A stretch of DNA of 64,000 nt, from the NCBI RefSeq assembly GCF_047730065.1, contig NZ_CP159829.1, forward strand, positions 1,364,001 to 1,428,000, read 5' to 3'. Below are positions 43,815 to 52,304 of the stretch, in pieces. This stretch comes from Njordibacter sp028825405. GTDB lineage: Bacteria; Pseudomonadota; Gammaproteobacteria; Pseudomonadales; Balneatricaceae. A program made the translations under genes and the position numbers. Position 1 is the first letter of the stretch. The number at the start of each line of letters is the position of its first letter. The notes beneath the pieces are model-generated. The model was not told the DNA's origin and did no database searches. It saw only the letters and a list, made by a program, of their open reading frames with translations.

Positions 43815-44579
43815 ATGGAGTCTTTGATCATTTATATGATGGCAGTGATGTCAGAACAAGGTTGGAATATCTTGTCATTAACCTGGTTTGTGATTGCCGT
43901 GCAAGGTTACCAAAGCTACGCCATCCGTGCTTCTAGGCGCAAAGATTCCTTGGCAGGGGTGTTGCATGCGTATCGGCAGCGCTGGATGATGCGTATGATT
44001 GGTCGTGATATGCGCATTTCAGATATCGGTGCTGTGGCCAATTTAGAGCGTTATGTTACCTTGTTTGCATCGTCTAGTTTGCTTGTTTTAGCCGGTCTTG
44101 TGACTTTGGTGGGTTACACTGATGATGTGGTGCATATCGGTGGGGGTATTCCTTTTTTACCTCCTCAGTCGTCCTTAGAATGGCAGTTCAAATTGTTCGT
44201 TCTAATTCTTATCTTTGTGTATGCTTTTTTTAAGTTTACATGGAGCTTAAGGCAATATGGATTTGCCACAGTAATGATTTCTAGCGCCCCTGTTGTGTAT
44301 GGTGATATTGCTGATAATAAAGACCTGATGGACCATGTGAATCGCTCTGCTAAGATTTTATCCATGGCTGCAAACAACTTTAATTTTGGCTTGCGCGCAT
44401 ATTATTACAGCCTTGCGGTGTTGACTTGGTCTATTCACCCGCTAGTGTTTATGACCACAACTTGTGTGGTCGTGTATATCCTCTACAGTCGCGAATTTAA
44501 CTCAAGTTCTTTAGCCGAACTAAAGGGCACCAACGATTCGAAGAACCGAAAAACAATTGTCGACTACCACATTATTTAG
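43815..44579 (+). CDS. DUF599 family membrane protein
   Basis: A 254-residue inner-membrane protein with about four hydrophobic segments (residues 5-30, 77-100, 125-145, 200-230). The pattern RRWMMRMIGRDMRISD-like loop, NLERYVTLFASSSLLVLAGL and FNFGLRAYYYSLAVLTW matches DUF599. Function unknown in bacteria. It is coupled to the small lysine-rich gene upstream. The 331-base gap that follows holds the htpG promoter and no gene that I can see. Confidence 0.82.
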   Translation: MESLIIYMMAVMSEQGWNILSLTWFVIAVQGYQSYAIRASRRKDSLAGVLHAYRQRWMMRMIGRDMRISDIGAVANLERYVTLFASSSLLVLAGLVTLVGYTDDVVHIGGGIPFLPPQSSLEWQFKLFVLILIFVYAFFKFTWSLRQYGFATVMISSAPVVYGDIADNKDLMDHVNRSAKILSMAANNFNFGLRAYYYSLAVLTWSIHPLVFMTTTCVVVYILYSREFNSSSLAELKGTNDSKNRKTIVDYHII

Positions 44580-44816
44580 CTTCCCTTGAGTCTGATAAGC
44601 ATCCCACGTAGGCTCTTATTATTGTCCTCACAGGCGCTATTTTGTTAGTTCAAGAATCAGTTTATTAGCACAGGCATATTCCATTCGTTTGTAGCTGCGA
44701 AAATTTCTTTAACACAAGCCTAGCCAACTGTTGTGGTAAATTATTGAGTTTGGTGCACGAGTTGCTGCTGGAATTCAATTTTTATTAGCTGAAGACGGAT
44801 AAAGCTGCTTACATAG

Positions 44817-44845
44817 CTTGAAATTGGTTCAGCCAACCCCATCAT
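44817..44845 (+). promoter_or_regulatory. Sigma-32 (heat-shock) promoter of htpG
   Basis: CTTGAAA and CCCCATCAT are separated by 13 bases, matching the RpoH consensus CTTGAAA-N(11-16)-CCCCATnT almost perfectly. It lies about 70 bases upstream of the htpG ATG, so htpG here is a heat-shock gene. It is in the 331-base gap after the DUF599 gene. Confidence 0.85.
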
Positions 44846-44910
44846 TGATGCCATAACTATTATCCTTTCGCTATCAGCACAGCCCAAGATCGACGGAGAA
44901 ACAAGGCCCC

Positions 44911-46812
44911 ATGAGCACTACTACTAAAACTGAAACTTTAGGTTTTCAAACAGAAGTTAAACAGCTGTTACATTTAATGATTCATTCTTTGTATAGCAAC
45001 AAGGAAATTTTCCTCCGCGAACTAATTTCTAACGCGTCTGACGCAGCAGATAAGATGCGCTTTGCTGCAGTGTCAGACGGCAGTCTGTATGGTGATGACA
45101 GCGAACTTGCGATTCACATCAAGTTTGACAAAGAAGCCAATACATTGAGCATCAGTGATAATGGCATTGGCATGAACCGAGCTGATGTTATTGATCATTT
45201 AGGCACTATTGCAAAGTCTGGCACGTCTGAATTTTTACAAAACCTAACCGGTGATCAACAAAAAGACTCTCAATTGATTGGTCAATTTGGTGTGGGTTTT
45301 TACTCATCCTTTATCGTCGCTGATGAAGTGGAAGTGATCACCCGTAAAGCGGGCTCAAAAACCTCTGAAGGCGTTCACTGGCGTTCAAAAGGGGAAGGTG
45401 AGTTTGATATTTCAAAGGTTAAGAAAACGGGACGTGGTACGGAAATTATCCTCCACCTCAAAGCGGATGAAAACGAATTTGCTGAAGGCTTTCGTTTACG
45501 CAGTTTAGTGCGCAAGTATTCGGACCATATTTCTATCCCTGTCATTATGATGAAAGAACATTATGGTGAAGATGCAGACAAGCAGGAGCCAGAGGAAGAA
45601 ACAGTCAACTCAGCCACTGCTCTTTGGACTAAATCGCGCTCAGAAGTTAAAGATGAAGAGTACCATGAGTTTTATAAGCACGTATCACATGACTTTCAAG
45701 AACCTTTGTCATGGGCACACAACAAGGTAGAAGGTAAACTTGAGTATACGAGTTTGCTATACATACCTGCCAAAGCGCCTATGGATATGTGGCAGCGCGA
45801 AGCCACTCGTGGATTGAAGCTCTATGTACAGCGCGTATTTATTATGGATGAAGCGGAACAGTTCTTGCCTATGTACTTGCGCTTCATTAAAGGCGTAGTC
45901 GATAGTAATGACTTGTCTCTTAACGTTTCTCGTGAGATTTTACAAAAAGACCCAGTCATTGATTCAATGCGGTCTGCCCTAACCAAGCGCGTGCTTGATG
46001 TGCTGGAAAAAATGTCAAAGAAGCAGCCTGAGCAATACGCTAACTTTTGGAAAGAGTTTGGTCAGGTCATGAAAGAAGGACCTGCAGAAGACCACAACAA
46101 CAAAGAAAAAATTGCCAACTTGTTGCGCTTTTCGTCTAGTAATGATGACAAGACAGATCAAATTCATAGCTTGGCGCAATACAAAACTCGCATGCAAGAA
46201 GGTCAAGATAAAATCTTCTATGTGGTTGCTGATAACCATAATACGGCGAAGAATAGCCCGCACTTAGAAATCTTCCGCAAGAAAGGTATCGAAGTTTTAT
46301 TACTTTCCGAACGTGTTGATGAATGGTTAATGTCGCACATGATGGAGTTTGACGGTACCCAGTTACAAGACGTAGCAAAAGGTGCTTTAGATCTTGGTGA
46401 GGTAGAGGACGAAGCCGAAAAGAAAGAACAGGAAGAGCAAGCTAAACAGTATGAAGGTTTGGTGGAGCGAGTGAAGGCCTTATTAGAAGAGCAAGTGGAA
46501 ACAGTCCGTATTACCCATCGTTTAACTGATTCGCCAGCCTGCCTAGTGGTTGGTGAAGATGACATGGGGCTGCAAATGCGTCGTATTATGGAAGCTGCGG
46601 GTCAAGCTATGCCATCTACCAAGCCCACCTTTGAACTTAACCCAGGGCATCCACTGGTTGCTAAGCTCAACGATGAATCTGATGAGGACCGTTTTAGTGA
46701 GTTGACTCGAGTATTATTTGATCAAGCTCAATTGGCTGAGGGTGGGCAGTTGGAAGACCCGGCAGCCTATGTGTCTCGTCTTAACAAATTGTTATTGGAA
46801 CTGAGTGCCTAA
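44911..46812 (+). CDS. htpG: Chaperone HtpG (Hsp90)
   Basis: Cytoplasmic ATP-dependent chaperone of the GHKL family. N-terminal motifs LRELISNASDAADKMR, ISDNGIGM and GQFGVGFYSSF form the ATP site. The middle domain has VDSNDLSLNVSREILQ. The C-terminal dimerisation domain ends the 633 residues, close to E. coli HtpG (624). GGAG precedes the ATG. It is transcribed alone from a sigma-32 promoter and ends at a strong terminator. Confidence 0.97.
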   Translation: MSTTTKTETLGFQTEVKQLLHLMIHSLYSNKEIFLRELISNASDAADKMRFAAVSDGSLYGDDSELAIHIKFDKEANTLSISDNGIGMNRADVIDHLGTIAKSGTSEFLQNLTGDQQKDSQLIGQFGVGFYSSFIVADEVEVITRKAGSKTSEGVHWRSKGEGEFDISKVKKTGRGTEIILHLKADENEFAEGFRLRSLVRKYSDHISIPVIMMKEHYGEDADKQEPEEETVNSATALWTKSRSEVKDEEYHEFYKHVSHDFQEPLSWAHNKVEGKLEYTSLLYIPAKAPMDMWQREATRGLKLYVQRVFIMDEAEQFLPMYLRFIKGVVDSNDLSLNVSREILQKDPVIDSMRSALTKRVLDVLEKMSKKQPEQYANFWKEFGQVMKEGPAEDHNNKEKIANLLRFSSSNDDKTDQIHSLAQYKTRMQEGQDKIFYVVADNHNTAKNSPHLEIFRKKGIEVLLLSERVDEWLMSHMMEFDGTQLQDVAKGALDLGEVEDEAEKKEQEEQAKQYEGLVERVKALLEEQVETVRITHRLTDSPACLVVGEDDMGLQMRRIMEAAGQAMPSTKPTFELNPGHPLVAKLNDESDEDRFSELTRVLFDQAQLAEGGQLEDPAAYVSRLNKLLLELSA

Positions 46813-46831
46813 CTAGACCCCATTAGTTGAT

Positions 46832-46867
46832 AAAGCCCTCACTTAGCTTTGCTAGTGAGGGCTTTTT
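46832..46867 (+). terminator. Rho-independent terminator after htpG
   Basis: AAAGCCCTCACT pairs perfectly with AGTGAGGGCTTT around a 10-base loop that can itself partly pair, followed by TTT. It starts 20 bases after the htpG stop. Confidence 0.88.
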
Positions 46868-47032
46868 TATGGTTTGAATATACGCCTTTAAGATGGGCTC
46901 ACTGTTATAAACCTATCCCTCAACCTAGCCATTAGCTCACTTTTAATACACCACCTTTTTTGAGCTTAACAAGTCATCTGGCTAGAGCAACCTTTAAGGG
47001 TCACTGTAAAAACTTTGATTAAGAGCATGAGT

Positions 47033-47117
47033 AGGTGACTTAGTATGCAGGTAACTTAGTTTGAAGGTAACTTAGTAAACAGTTAGATTAGTCACTTGGT
47101 CAGCAACTTGGTCAGCA
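47033..47117. repeat. Short degenerate tandem repeats upstream of the FAD-oxidase gene
   Basis: The 12-base core AGGTAACTTAGT (first copy with one change) recurs three times at a 16-base period (47033-47076). Shortly after, ACTTGGTCAGCA is repeated twice head to tail (47094-47117) and begins a third time. They fill part of the 366-base gap between htpG and the FAD-oxidase gene; apart from the htpG terminator I see nothing else there. Confidence 0.7.
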
Positions 47118-47178
47118 AGTTGATAGACTAAACTTTACATGAAGCTATGGGCTTATTAAAATCATTGGAGACGAGTCA

Positions 47179-48558
47179 ATGAACTCAAAAAAACAGGGTC
47201 TGGAACAATTAAAACAGGTGTTTGGCAGCCAATTCAGTGACCATCTTAGTGCCCGTAAAGAACACAGTTGTGGAGAAAGTTATGTCAGTGATAGATTGCC
47301 TGACGCTGTACTTATGCTCGATAGCACCCAAGCGGTAGCGCAAGCAGTATCGATTTGTAGCGAATTTTCAATTCCAATTATTGCTTTTGGAACAGGGACA
47401 TCCTTAGAGGGCCAGTTGGTGCCCATTCATGGTGGGCTCAGTATTGATTTATCAGGCATGAACCAAATGCTAGAAGTTAATGCAGAAGACTTTGATGTTA
47501 AGGTGGAGGCTGGAGTCACCCGAGAAGACTTAAATTATAATCTAAAAAACAGTGGCTTATTTTTTCCTTTAGATCCTGGTGCAAATGCCAGCCTAGGTGG
47601 TATGGCATCGACCCGTGCTTCAGGTACTAATGCTGTGCGTTATGGCACCATGAAAGAGGTCGTTCTTGGGCTTACGGTGGTGACACCTAATGGAGATGTC
47701 ATACACACAGGAGGGCGAGCGAGAAAGAGTGCTGCAGGTTACGATCTAACCCATCTTTATGTGGGCGCAGAGGGTACGCTTGGAATTATTACTGAGTTAA
47801 GGTTGCGGGTTTTTCCTGTACCAGAACAAATTCGAGCGGCAGTTTGCAGTTTCCCCAGTGTTAGCCAAGCTGCCCAATGTGTGATTGAGTGTATGCAGTT
47901 AGCTGTGCCCTTAGCACGCGTTGAATTACTTAACAGTTGCCAAATGGGTGCCTGTATAAAGTACTCAAATTTACAAGGATTTACTGCTCAGCCCACGTTA
48001 TTCATGGAGTTTCACGGTTCAAATACGAGTGTAAAAGAGCAAGTAGCTTCGGTAGAATCAGTGGCCAAAGATCATGAAGGGGATGACTTCCGCTGGGCTG
48101 AGAACTTAGAGAGCAGAAACGAGCTATGGACTGCAAGGCACCACGCGTGGTTTGCCGGTTTAGCTCTGAATCCGGGTGCTAACGCCATCAGTACTGATGT
48201 TTGTGTACCTATTTCGAAGCTCGCTCTTTGTATCGAGTTAGCAGAGGCGAAAGCCGCAGAACTGGGCTTCAATTGCCCATTAGTGGGACACGTGGGAGAT
48301 GGTAATTTTCACCTTATCATACCTTTTTACTCAGACCAGCCTGAGCAAGTAAAAGCCGCCGAAGAACTGAGCCATTACTTGGTTAAACAAGCGTTGGCAC
48401 TTAGTGGCACTTGCACTGGTGAACACGGCATAGGCTTGAGGAAAAAAGCCTATTTATTGGAGGAACACGGTGTTCATGCAGTTCAAACAATGGGATCAAT
48501 CAAGCGGGCTTTAGACCCAAAAAATATAATGAACCCGGGTAAGATCTTTGACCTCTGA
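47179..48558 (+). CDS. FAD-binding oxidase of the GlcD / D-lactate dehydrogenase type
   Basis: A 459-residue flavoprotein with an N-terminal PCMH FAD domain (FGTGTSLEGQLVP, LFFPLDPGANASLGGMASTRASGTN) and a C-terminal FAD-oxidase domain with GHVGDGNFH and CTGEHGIGLRK. The family oxidises 2-hydroxy acids such as D-lactate or glycolate and passes electrons to quinone or cytochrome. No glcE/glcF genes lie nearby, so a single-subunit D-lactate dehydrogenase-like enzyme is more likely. GGAG lies eight bases before the ATG. Confidence 0.85.
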   Translation: MNSKKQGLEQLKQVFGSQFSDHLSARKEHSCGESYVSDRLPDAVLMLDSTQAVAQAVSICSEFSIPIIAFGTGTSLEGQLVPIHGGLSIDLSGMNQMLEVNAEDFDVKVEAGVTREDLNYNLKNSGLFFPLDPGANASLGGMASTRASGTNAVRYGTMKEVVLGLTVVTPNGDVIHTGGRARKSAAGYDLTHLYVGAEGTLGIITELRLRVFPVPEQIRAAVCSFPSVSQAAQCVIECMQLAVPLARVELLNSCQMGACIKYSNLQGFTAQPTLFMEFHGSNTSVKEQVASVESVAKDHEGDDFRWAENLESRNELWTARHHAWFAGLALNPGANAISTDVCVPISKLALCIELAEAKAAELGFNCPLVGHVGDGNFHLIIPFYSDQPEQVKAAEELSHYLVKQALALSGTCTGEHGIGLRKKAYLLEEHGVHAVQTMGSIKRALDPKNIMNPGKIFDL

Positions 48559-48879
48559 TTAAGCGCAGTAGAGCTGATACAAAGTTTTAATCACCGTAGA
48601 TGAACGACCATCAGAAAGTGAATAATAGATGGTTTGGGATTCTCTACGGGTCGTTACTAGCTCATTTTTCCGGAGTACGGCTAAATGCTGAGATAGGGCA
48701 GATTGGCTCAATTCTAAATGATCATTTAATTCGGTTACCGACATCTCTTTGCCTTCCAGTTGGCATAAGATGAGTAGTCGGCTTTCATTCGCTATGGCTT
48801 TGAGCATGGTCGCAGCAATTTTAGCATTAGCGTTTAAATCAGATGCTGCTTTCAGGGCATCTTTTTTAACATTTGACAT
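48559..48879 (-). CDS. ArsR-family regulator with SqrR/BigR-like cysteine pair
   Basis: A 106-residue winged-helix repressor (NESRLLILCQLEGKEMSV, LSQSALSQHLAVLRK). It lacks the ELCVCDL metal site. Instead Cys39 and Cys105 have the 66-residue spacing and local sequence of the persulfide-sensing cysteines of SqrR and BigR. The likely signal is therefore reactive sulfur, not metal, by inference. It converges with the FAD-oxidase gene and their stops adjoin. No sulfide oxidation gene is in view. Confidence 0.85.
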   Translation of the reverse strand: MSNVKKDALKAASDLNANAKIAATMLKAIANESRLLILCQLEGKEMSVTELNDHLELSQSALSQHLAVLRKNELVTTRRESQTIYYSLSDGRSSTVIKTLYQLYCA

Positions 48880-49106
48880 GGGCGATCGTCTCCGTACTTA
48901 TGTTAGTACTTTTGAGATTTAATTAGGGATGTTAGTGTATGCGTTACTCCACCTAATGTATCTCATTATATGTTAAATTTGTTAAATTGACACAGTTTTA
49001 CATTGTGAGCCTGCACTAATTTAATGGGTGTTGACGCTATTACAAATTTGAAAAAATACTATAATTTGCAAGTAAACATAATTTTATAGTCCTTGGATAG
49101 CCAATC

Positions 49107-49922
49107 TCAGTCTAATTCAAGCTTAACAAAAATTGGACAGTGGTCTGATGGCTTGTCCATTGCGCGTATTACATAATCAATATCTGCTTCTTTACAGTGT
49201 TTAAGTAAACTTTTGGTTAATAATATTTGGTCAATTCGCAGGCCACGCTTGGGTTCACGTTCAAACCCTTTACTTCGATAATCAAACCATGAGTATTGTT
49301 CACTGAAGGGATGCAACTTTCTATAACTATCTGTCAGTCCAAACTGACCAAGCCGTTGCAACCATTCACGCTCTTCAGGTTGGAAACTCGCTTTACCAGA
49401 CTTAAGCCAACGCTTACGATTGTCCTCTCCTATACCAATATCAATGTCTTGGTCCGCCACATTAATATCCCCCATCACCACCAAATGCTGTGTGTTTTTG
49501 TACTCGGTAATTAAAACCTCTGTAAGGCCGGCATAAAAGTCTCTTTTGGCTGGGAATTTGCTAGCATGCACAACATTTTCTCCCTGTGGAAAGTAGCCAT
49601 TAAAGACTGTTAAAGTGTCACCACTTGGCAATTGCAGCACAGCTCCCACAAGACGCCTTTGAGAATCTTCAGTATCCCCAGGAAGGCCCTTAATCGTCTT
49701 TATTATGGGCAAATTGGTCATCAATGCCACGCCATAATGACCTTTTTGACCATGAAAAATAGTCTCATAGCCTAATCGTTGAGTCTCGTTTATAGGAAAT
49801 TCAAGATCTTGAACCTTGGTTTCTTGCAAACCAATAATGGCTGGCTGATATTGCTCTACTATCGCTTCCAATTGGGGAATACGTGCACGGATACTATTGA
49901 TATTAAAGGAGACGAGGTACAT
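49107..49922 (-). CDS. xthA: Exodeoxyribonuclease III
   Basis: AP endonuclease and 3'-5' exonuclease for base excision repair. Conserved segments: VSFNINSIRARIPQLEAI, IGLQETKV with the metal Glu, HGQKGHYGVALM, VMGDINVADQDIDIG, RIDQILLTKSL and PSDHCPIFVKL with the catalytic Asp-His. The length of 271 residues matches E. coli ExoIII (268). It is divergent from gor. Confidence 0.95.
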   Translation of the reverse strand: MYLVSFNINSIRARIPQLEAIVEQYQPAIIGLQETKVQDLEFPINETQRLGYETIFHGQKGHYGVALMTNLPIIKTIKGLPGDTEDSQRRLVGAVLQLPSGDTLTVFNGYFPQGENVVHASKFPAKRDFYAGLTEVLITEYKNTQHLVVMGDINVADQDIDIGIGEDNRKRWLKSGKASFQPEEREWLQRLGQFGLTDSYRKLHPFSEQYSWFDYRSKGFEREPKRGLRIDQILLTKSLLKHCKEADIDYVIRAMDKPSDHCPIFVKLELD

Positions 49923-50087
49923 AAAATTAACTCAATTAAGGTGACTTAAAACCAACAATAAGGCTGGAAGGCTGCTAGAATTTAATCTATTGTAATGCAA
50001 ATAGTGACGGCTTAGAACGTTCATGATTTGCTTTTCTGACTTTGAAATTAATTTTAACTCACAATGTGGCATGAGAGATTGGTCTTT

Positions 50088-51437
50088 ATGATGTTTGATT
50101 TTGATGTATTTGTAATCGGTGCTGGATCTGGTGGTGTTAGAGCAGCCAGAATGGCGGCAGGGGAAGGTGCAAGGGTTGCTATTGCTGATGACCGTGCACT
50201 TGGTGGCACCTGTGTAAACGTAGGCTGTGTGCCTAAAAAACTCTATACCTATGCGAGTCACTTTAGTCATGATTTTGAAAATGCTAAAGGATTTGGATGG
50301 CAGCTAGGCTCAGCAACGTTTGACTGGCCAAAGCTGGTCAACAACAAAAAAACTGAAATTAGTCGGCTGAATGACATTTACGCTAACCTGTTGAACAATT
50401 CAGGGGCCCATATCATTCGTGGATACGCCTGCCTTAAGGACCCACATACGGTCACTGTGAATGGCACTGATTACACTACAAAGCGCATCATTATTGCAAC
50501 GGGTGGTACCCCCAATATTCCTAATGTCGATTATGCTGATCTATTAATTAGTTCAGATGAGATATTTGACCTACCCAAGTTTCCCCAACGTTTGTTAGTG
50601 GTGGGCGCGGGTTATATTGCCCTTGAGTTTGCTTGTATTTTTCAGGGCTTAGGTAGCCAAGTACAGGTGTCATATCGTGGCGACCTAATAATGCGTAGTT
50701 TTGATGATGATGTACGGCGTTTTCTTGATCAAGAAATGTGTAAGCAGGGCATTGATATTCATTACCAAAGTCAAGTCACCAATGTGGTTCGTCAGCCTGA
50801 TCAAAGTTTGTTAGTGACTTTCTTGGATGGCACTCAGACAGAGGTTGATCAGGTGCTTATGGCCATTGGACGCAAACCCCGTTTGACAGGTATTGGTCTG
50901 GAAAAATTAGGTATTAAAACGACAGCTCAAGGAACTATCGCGGTAAGCCAAAATTTTCAAACAAATATCGATAGTGTATATGCCCTTGGTGACGTCACTG
51001 GCGGTATCGAACTGACGCCAGTAGCGTTAGCAGAAGCCATGACTTTGGTTAATCATTGGTATGGAGATGGTACCAAAACCATGGAATACGACCTAGTTCC
51101 AACGGCCGTATTTACTCAGCCCAACATAGGCACCATAGGCCTCACAGAAGAGCAAGCTTTAAAGAAACATGGCAAAATTACAATTTATCGCTCTGATTTT
51201 AAGCCCATGAAACATACCTTGAGTGGCAGTGATGAGCGCAGTTTTATGAAACTAATCGTTGATGCTGTTACAGATCGCGTAATTGGGTTGCATATCGTTG
51301 GTGAAGGAGCTGGAGAAATGTTACAAGGTTTTGCAGTGGCTATAAAAGCAGGGGCGACCAAAGCTGACTTTGATGCAACCATTGGTATTCACCCAACCAG
51401 CGCAGAGGAATTAGTGACGATGAGATCTCCTAGCTAG
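50088..51437 (+). CDS. gor: Glutathione-disulfide reductase
   Basis: NADPH flavoenzyme that keeps glutathione reduced. FAD motif VIGAGSGGVRAARMAA, redox-active CVNVGC in GGTCVNVGCVPKKL, NADPH domain with VVGAGYIALEFA, and the dimer-interface GIHPTSAEE with the catalytic His. The start is one of two adjacent ATGs (MMFDFDV); a third ATG eight codons upstream adds a segment absent from the family. It fits with the glutathione-using GloB and formaldehyde enzymes in this window. Confidence 0.93.
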   Translation: MMFDFDVFVIGAGSGGVRAARMAAGEGARVAIADDRALGGTCVNVGCVPKKLYTYASHFSHDFENAKGFGWQLGSATFDWPKLVNNKKTEISRLNDIYANLLNNSGAHIIRGYACLKDPHTVTVNGTDYTTKRIIIATGGTPNIPNVDYADLLISSDEIFDLPKFPQRLLVVGAGYIALEFACIFQGLGSQVQVSYRGDLIMRSFDDDVRRFLDQEMCKQGIDIHYQSQVTNVVRQPDQSLLVTFLDGTQTEVDQVLMAIGRKPRLTGIGLEKLGIKTTAQGTIAVSQNFQTNIDSVYALGDVTGGIELTPVALAEAMTLVNHWYGDGTKTMEYDLVPTAVFTQPNIGTIGLTEEQALKKHGKITIYRSDFKPMKHTLSGSDERSFMKLIVDAVTDRVIGLHIVGEGAGEMLQGFAVAIKAGATKADFDATIGIHPTSAEELVTMRSPS

Positions 51438-51566
51438 TTAATGTTGGGTTTTATTGGATGTCGAACCAAATTTTTCATAAAAACACAGCAAACTTCATAA
51501 TCTATCCTATATTTTTTATAACAAGCCGCGACGGTAATCAATAATACTATTTGGAGTAGTTAGGTA

Positions 51567-52229
51567 ATGAAATTTAATAAAACAGTTCTAGGTTTAACCA
51601 TGGTTCTTGTAGTGGCCCCGTCTTGGGGTCATGGTGAACATGGAACTAATACGGTATGGCTATCAGGTGATGGCACTGCTGTCTTGAGTGGCAACGGAGA
51701 ATGCGTGCTTGCCACCGACTTTGCTAGTCTTGATGGTCGCTCTTGTCATACAGTCAAAGTTTAAGAAGTAGCAGTTTTAGAAGCGCCTATGGACGAGTTA
51801 CCGGTGGCAGAGGCCCCGGTTATCGCCATGGTTGAAAAAGTAGAACCTGCAGCGGCAGAAATTGTTTATGCCGTTGAAACACACCATAACATTGTCCATT
51901 TTGACTCTGATAGTTCGGCCTGAACTATGAAAACCAAGCTAACGCTTAAAGAGATGATTGAAGCTTCACGCAGCGCATGGCAAATATTAGCAGTGCAAGT
52001 GATCGGCCATGCTGATACTTCAGGAAATACGGACTATAACATGGCCTTGTCTGAGCAACGAGTAGCCACAGTGGCTAATTTCATCGCTGCTCGCGGGCTG
52101 AGAACTACTTCTAACTTTGCCCAAGGTGAAGCACTACCGGTGATTGAAAACGGTGAAGAAAACAAAGCAGCTAGTCGGCGTGCTGAACTAAAAATTAAAG
52201 TTCAAGTTCAAGTAAAAGTCATGAACTAA
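51567..52229 (+). pseudogene. OmpA-like outer-membrane protein gene interrupted by two in-frame stops
   Basis: One continuous frame of 221 codons reads as a signal peptide (MKFNKTVLGLTMVLVVAPSW), a short Gly/Ser-rich domain with two Cys, a Pro/Glu/Val-rich linker, and an OmpA peptidoglycan-binding domain (VIGHADTSGNTDYNMALSEQR, RRAELKIKV). It is cut by TAA at 51762-51764 and TGA at 51921-51923. Frame and similarity resume after each stop, so these are point changes and not frameshifts. The ribosome site and start look intact. Decay, or less likely a sequencing error or readthrough. Confidence 0.8.
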
Positions 52230-52304
52230 GCCACCCATCAAGTAAGGCACCGATCAAATAAGTGCCTCAGTCCCAGCCTCAATACATGCCTTGTTGATGC
52301 TTTT

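Noticed and set aside
51921..51923. UGA as selenocysteine in the OmpA-like gene
   Set aside because: A UAA stop lies upstream in the same frame, no SECIS-like element is evident, and OmpA proteins have no selenocysteine.
52245..52267. AGGCAC/GTGCCT hairpin after the OmpA-like pseudogene as a terminator
   Set aside because: Only six base pairs with an 11-base loop and no T run.
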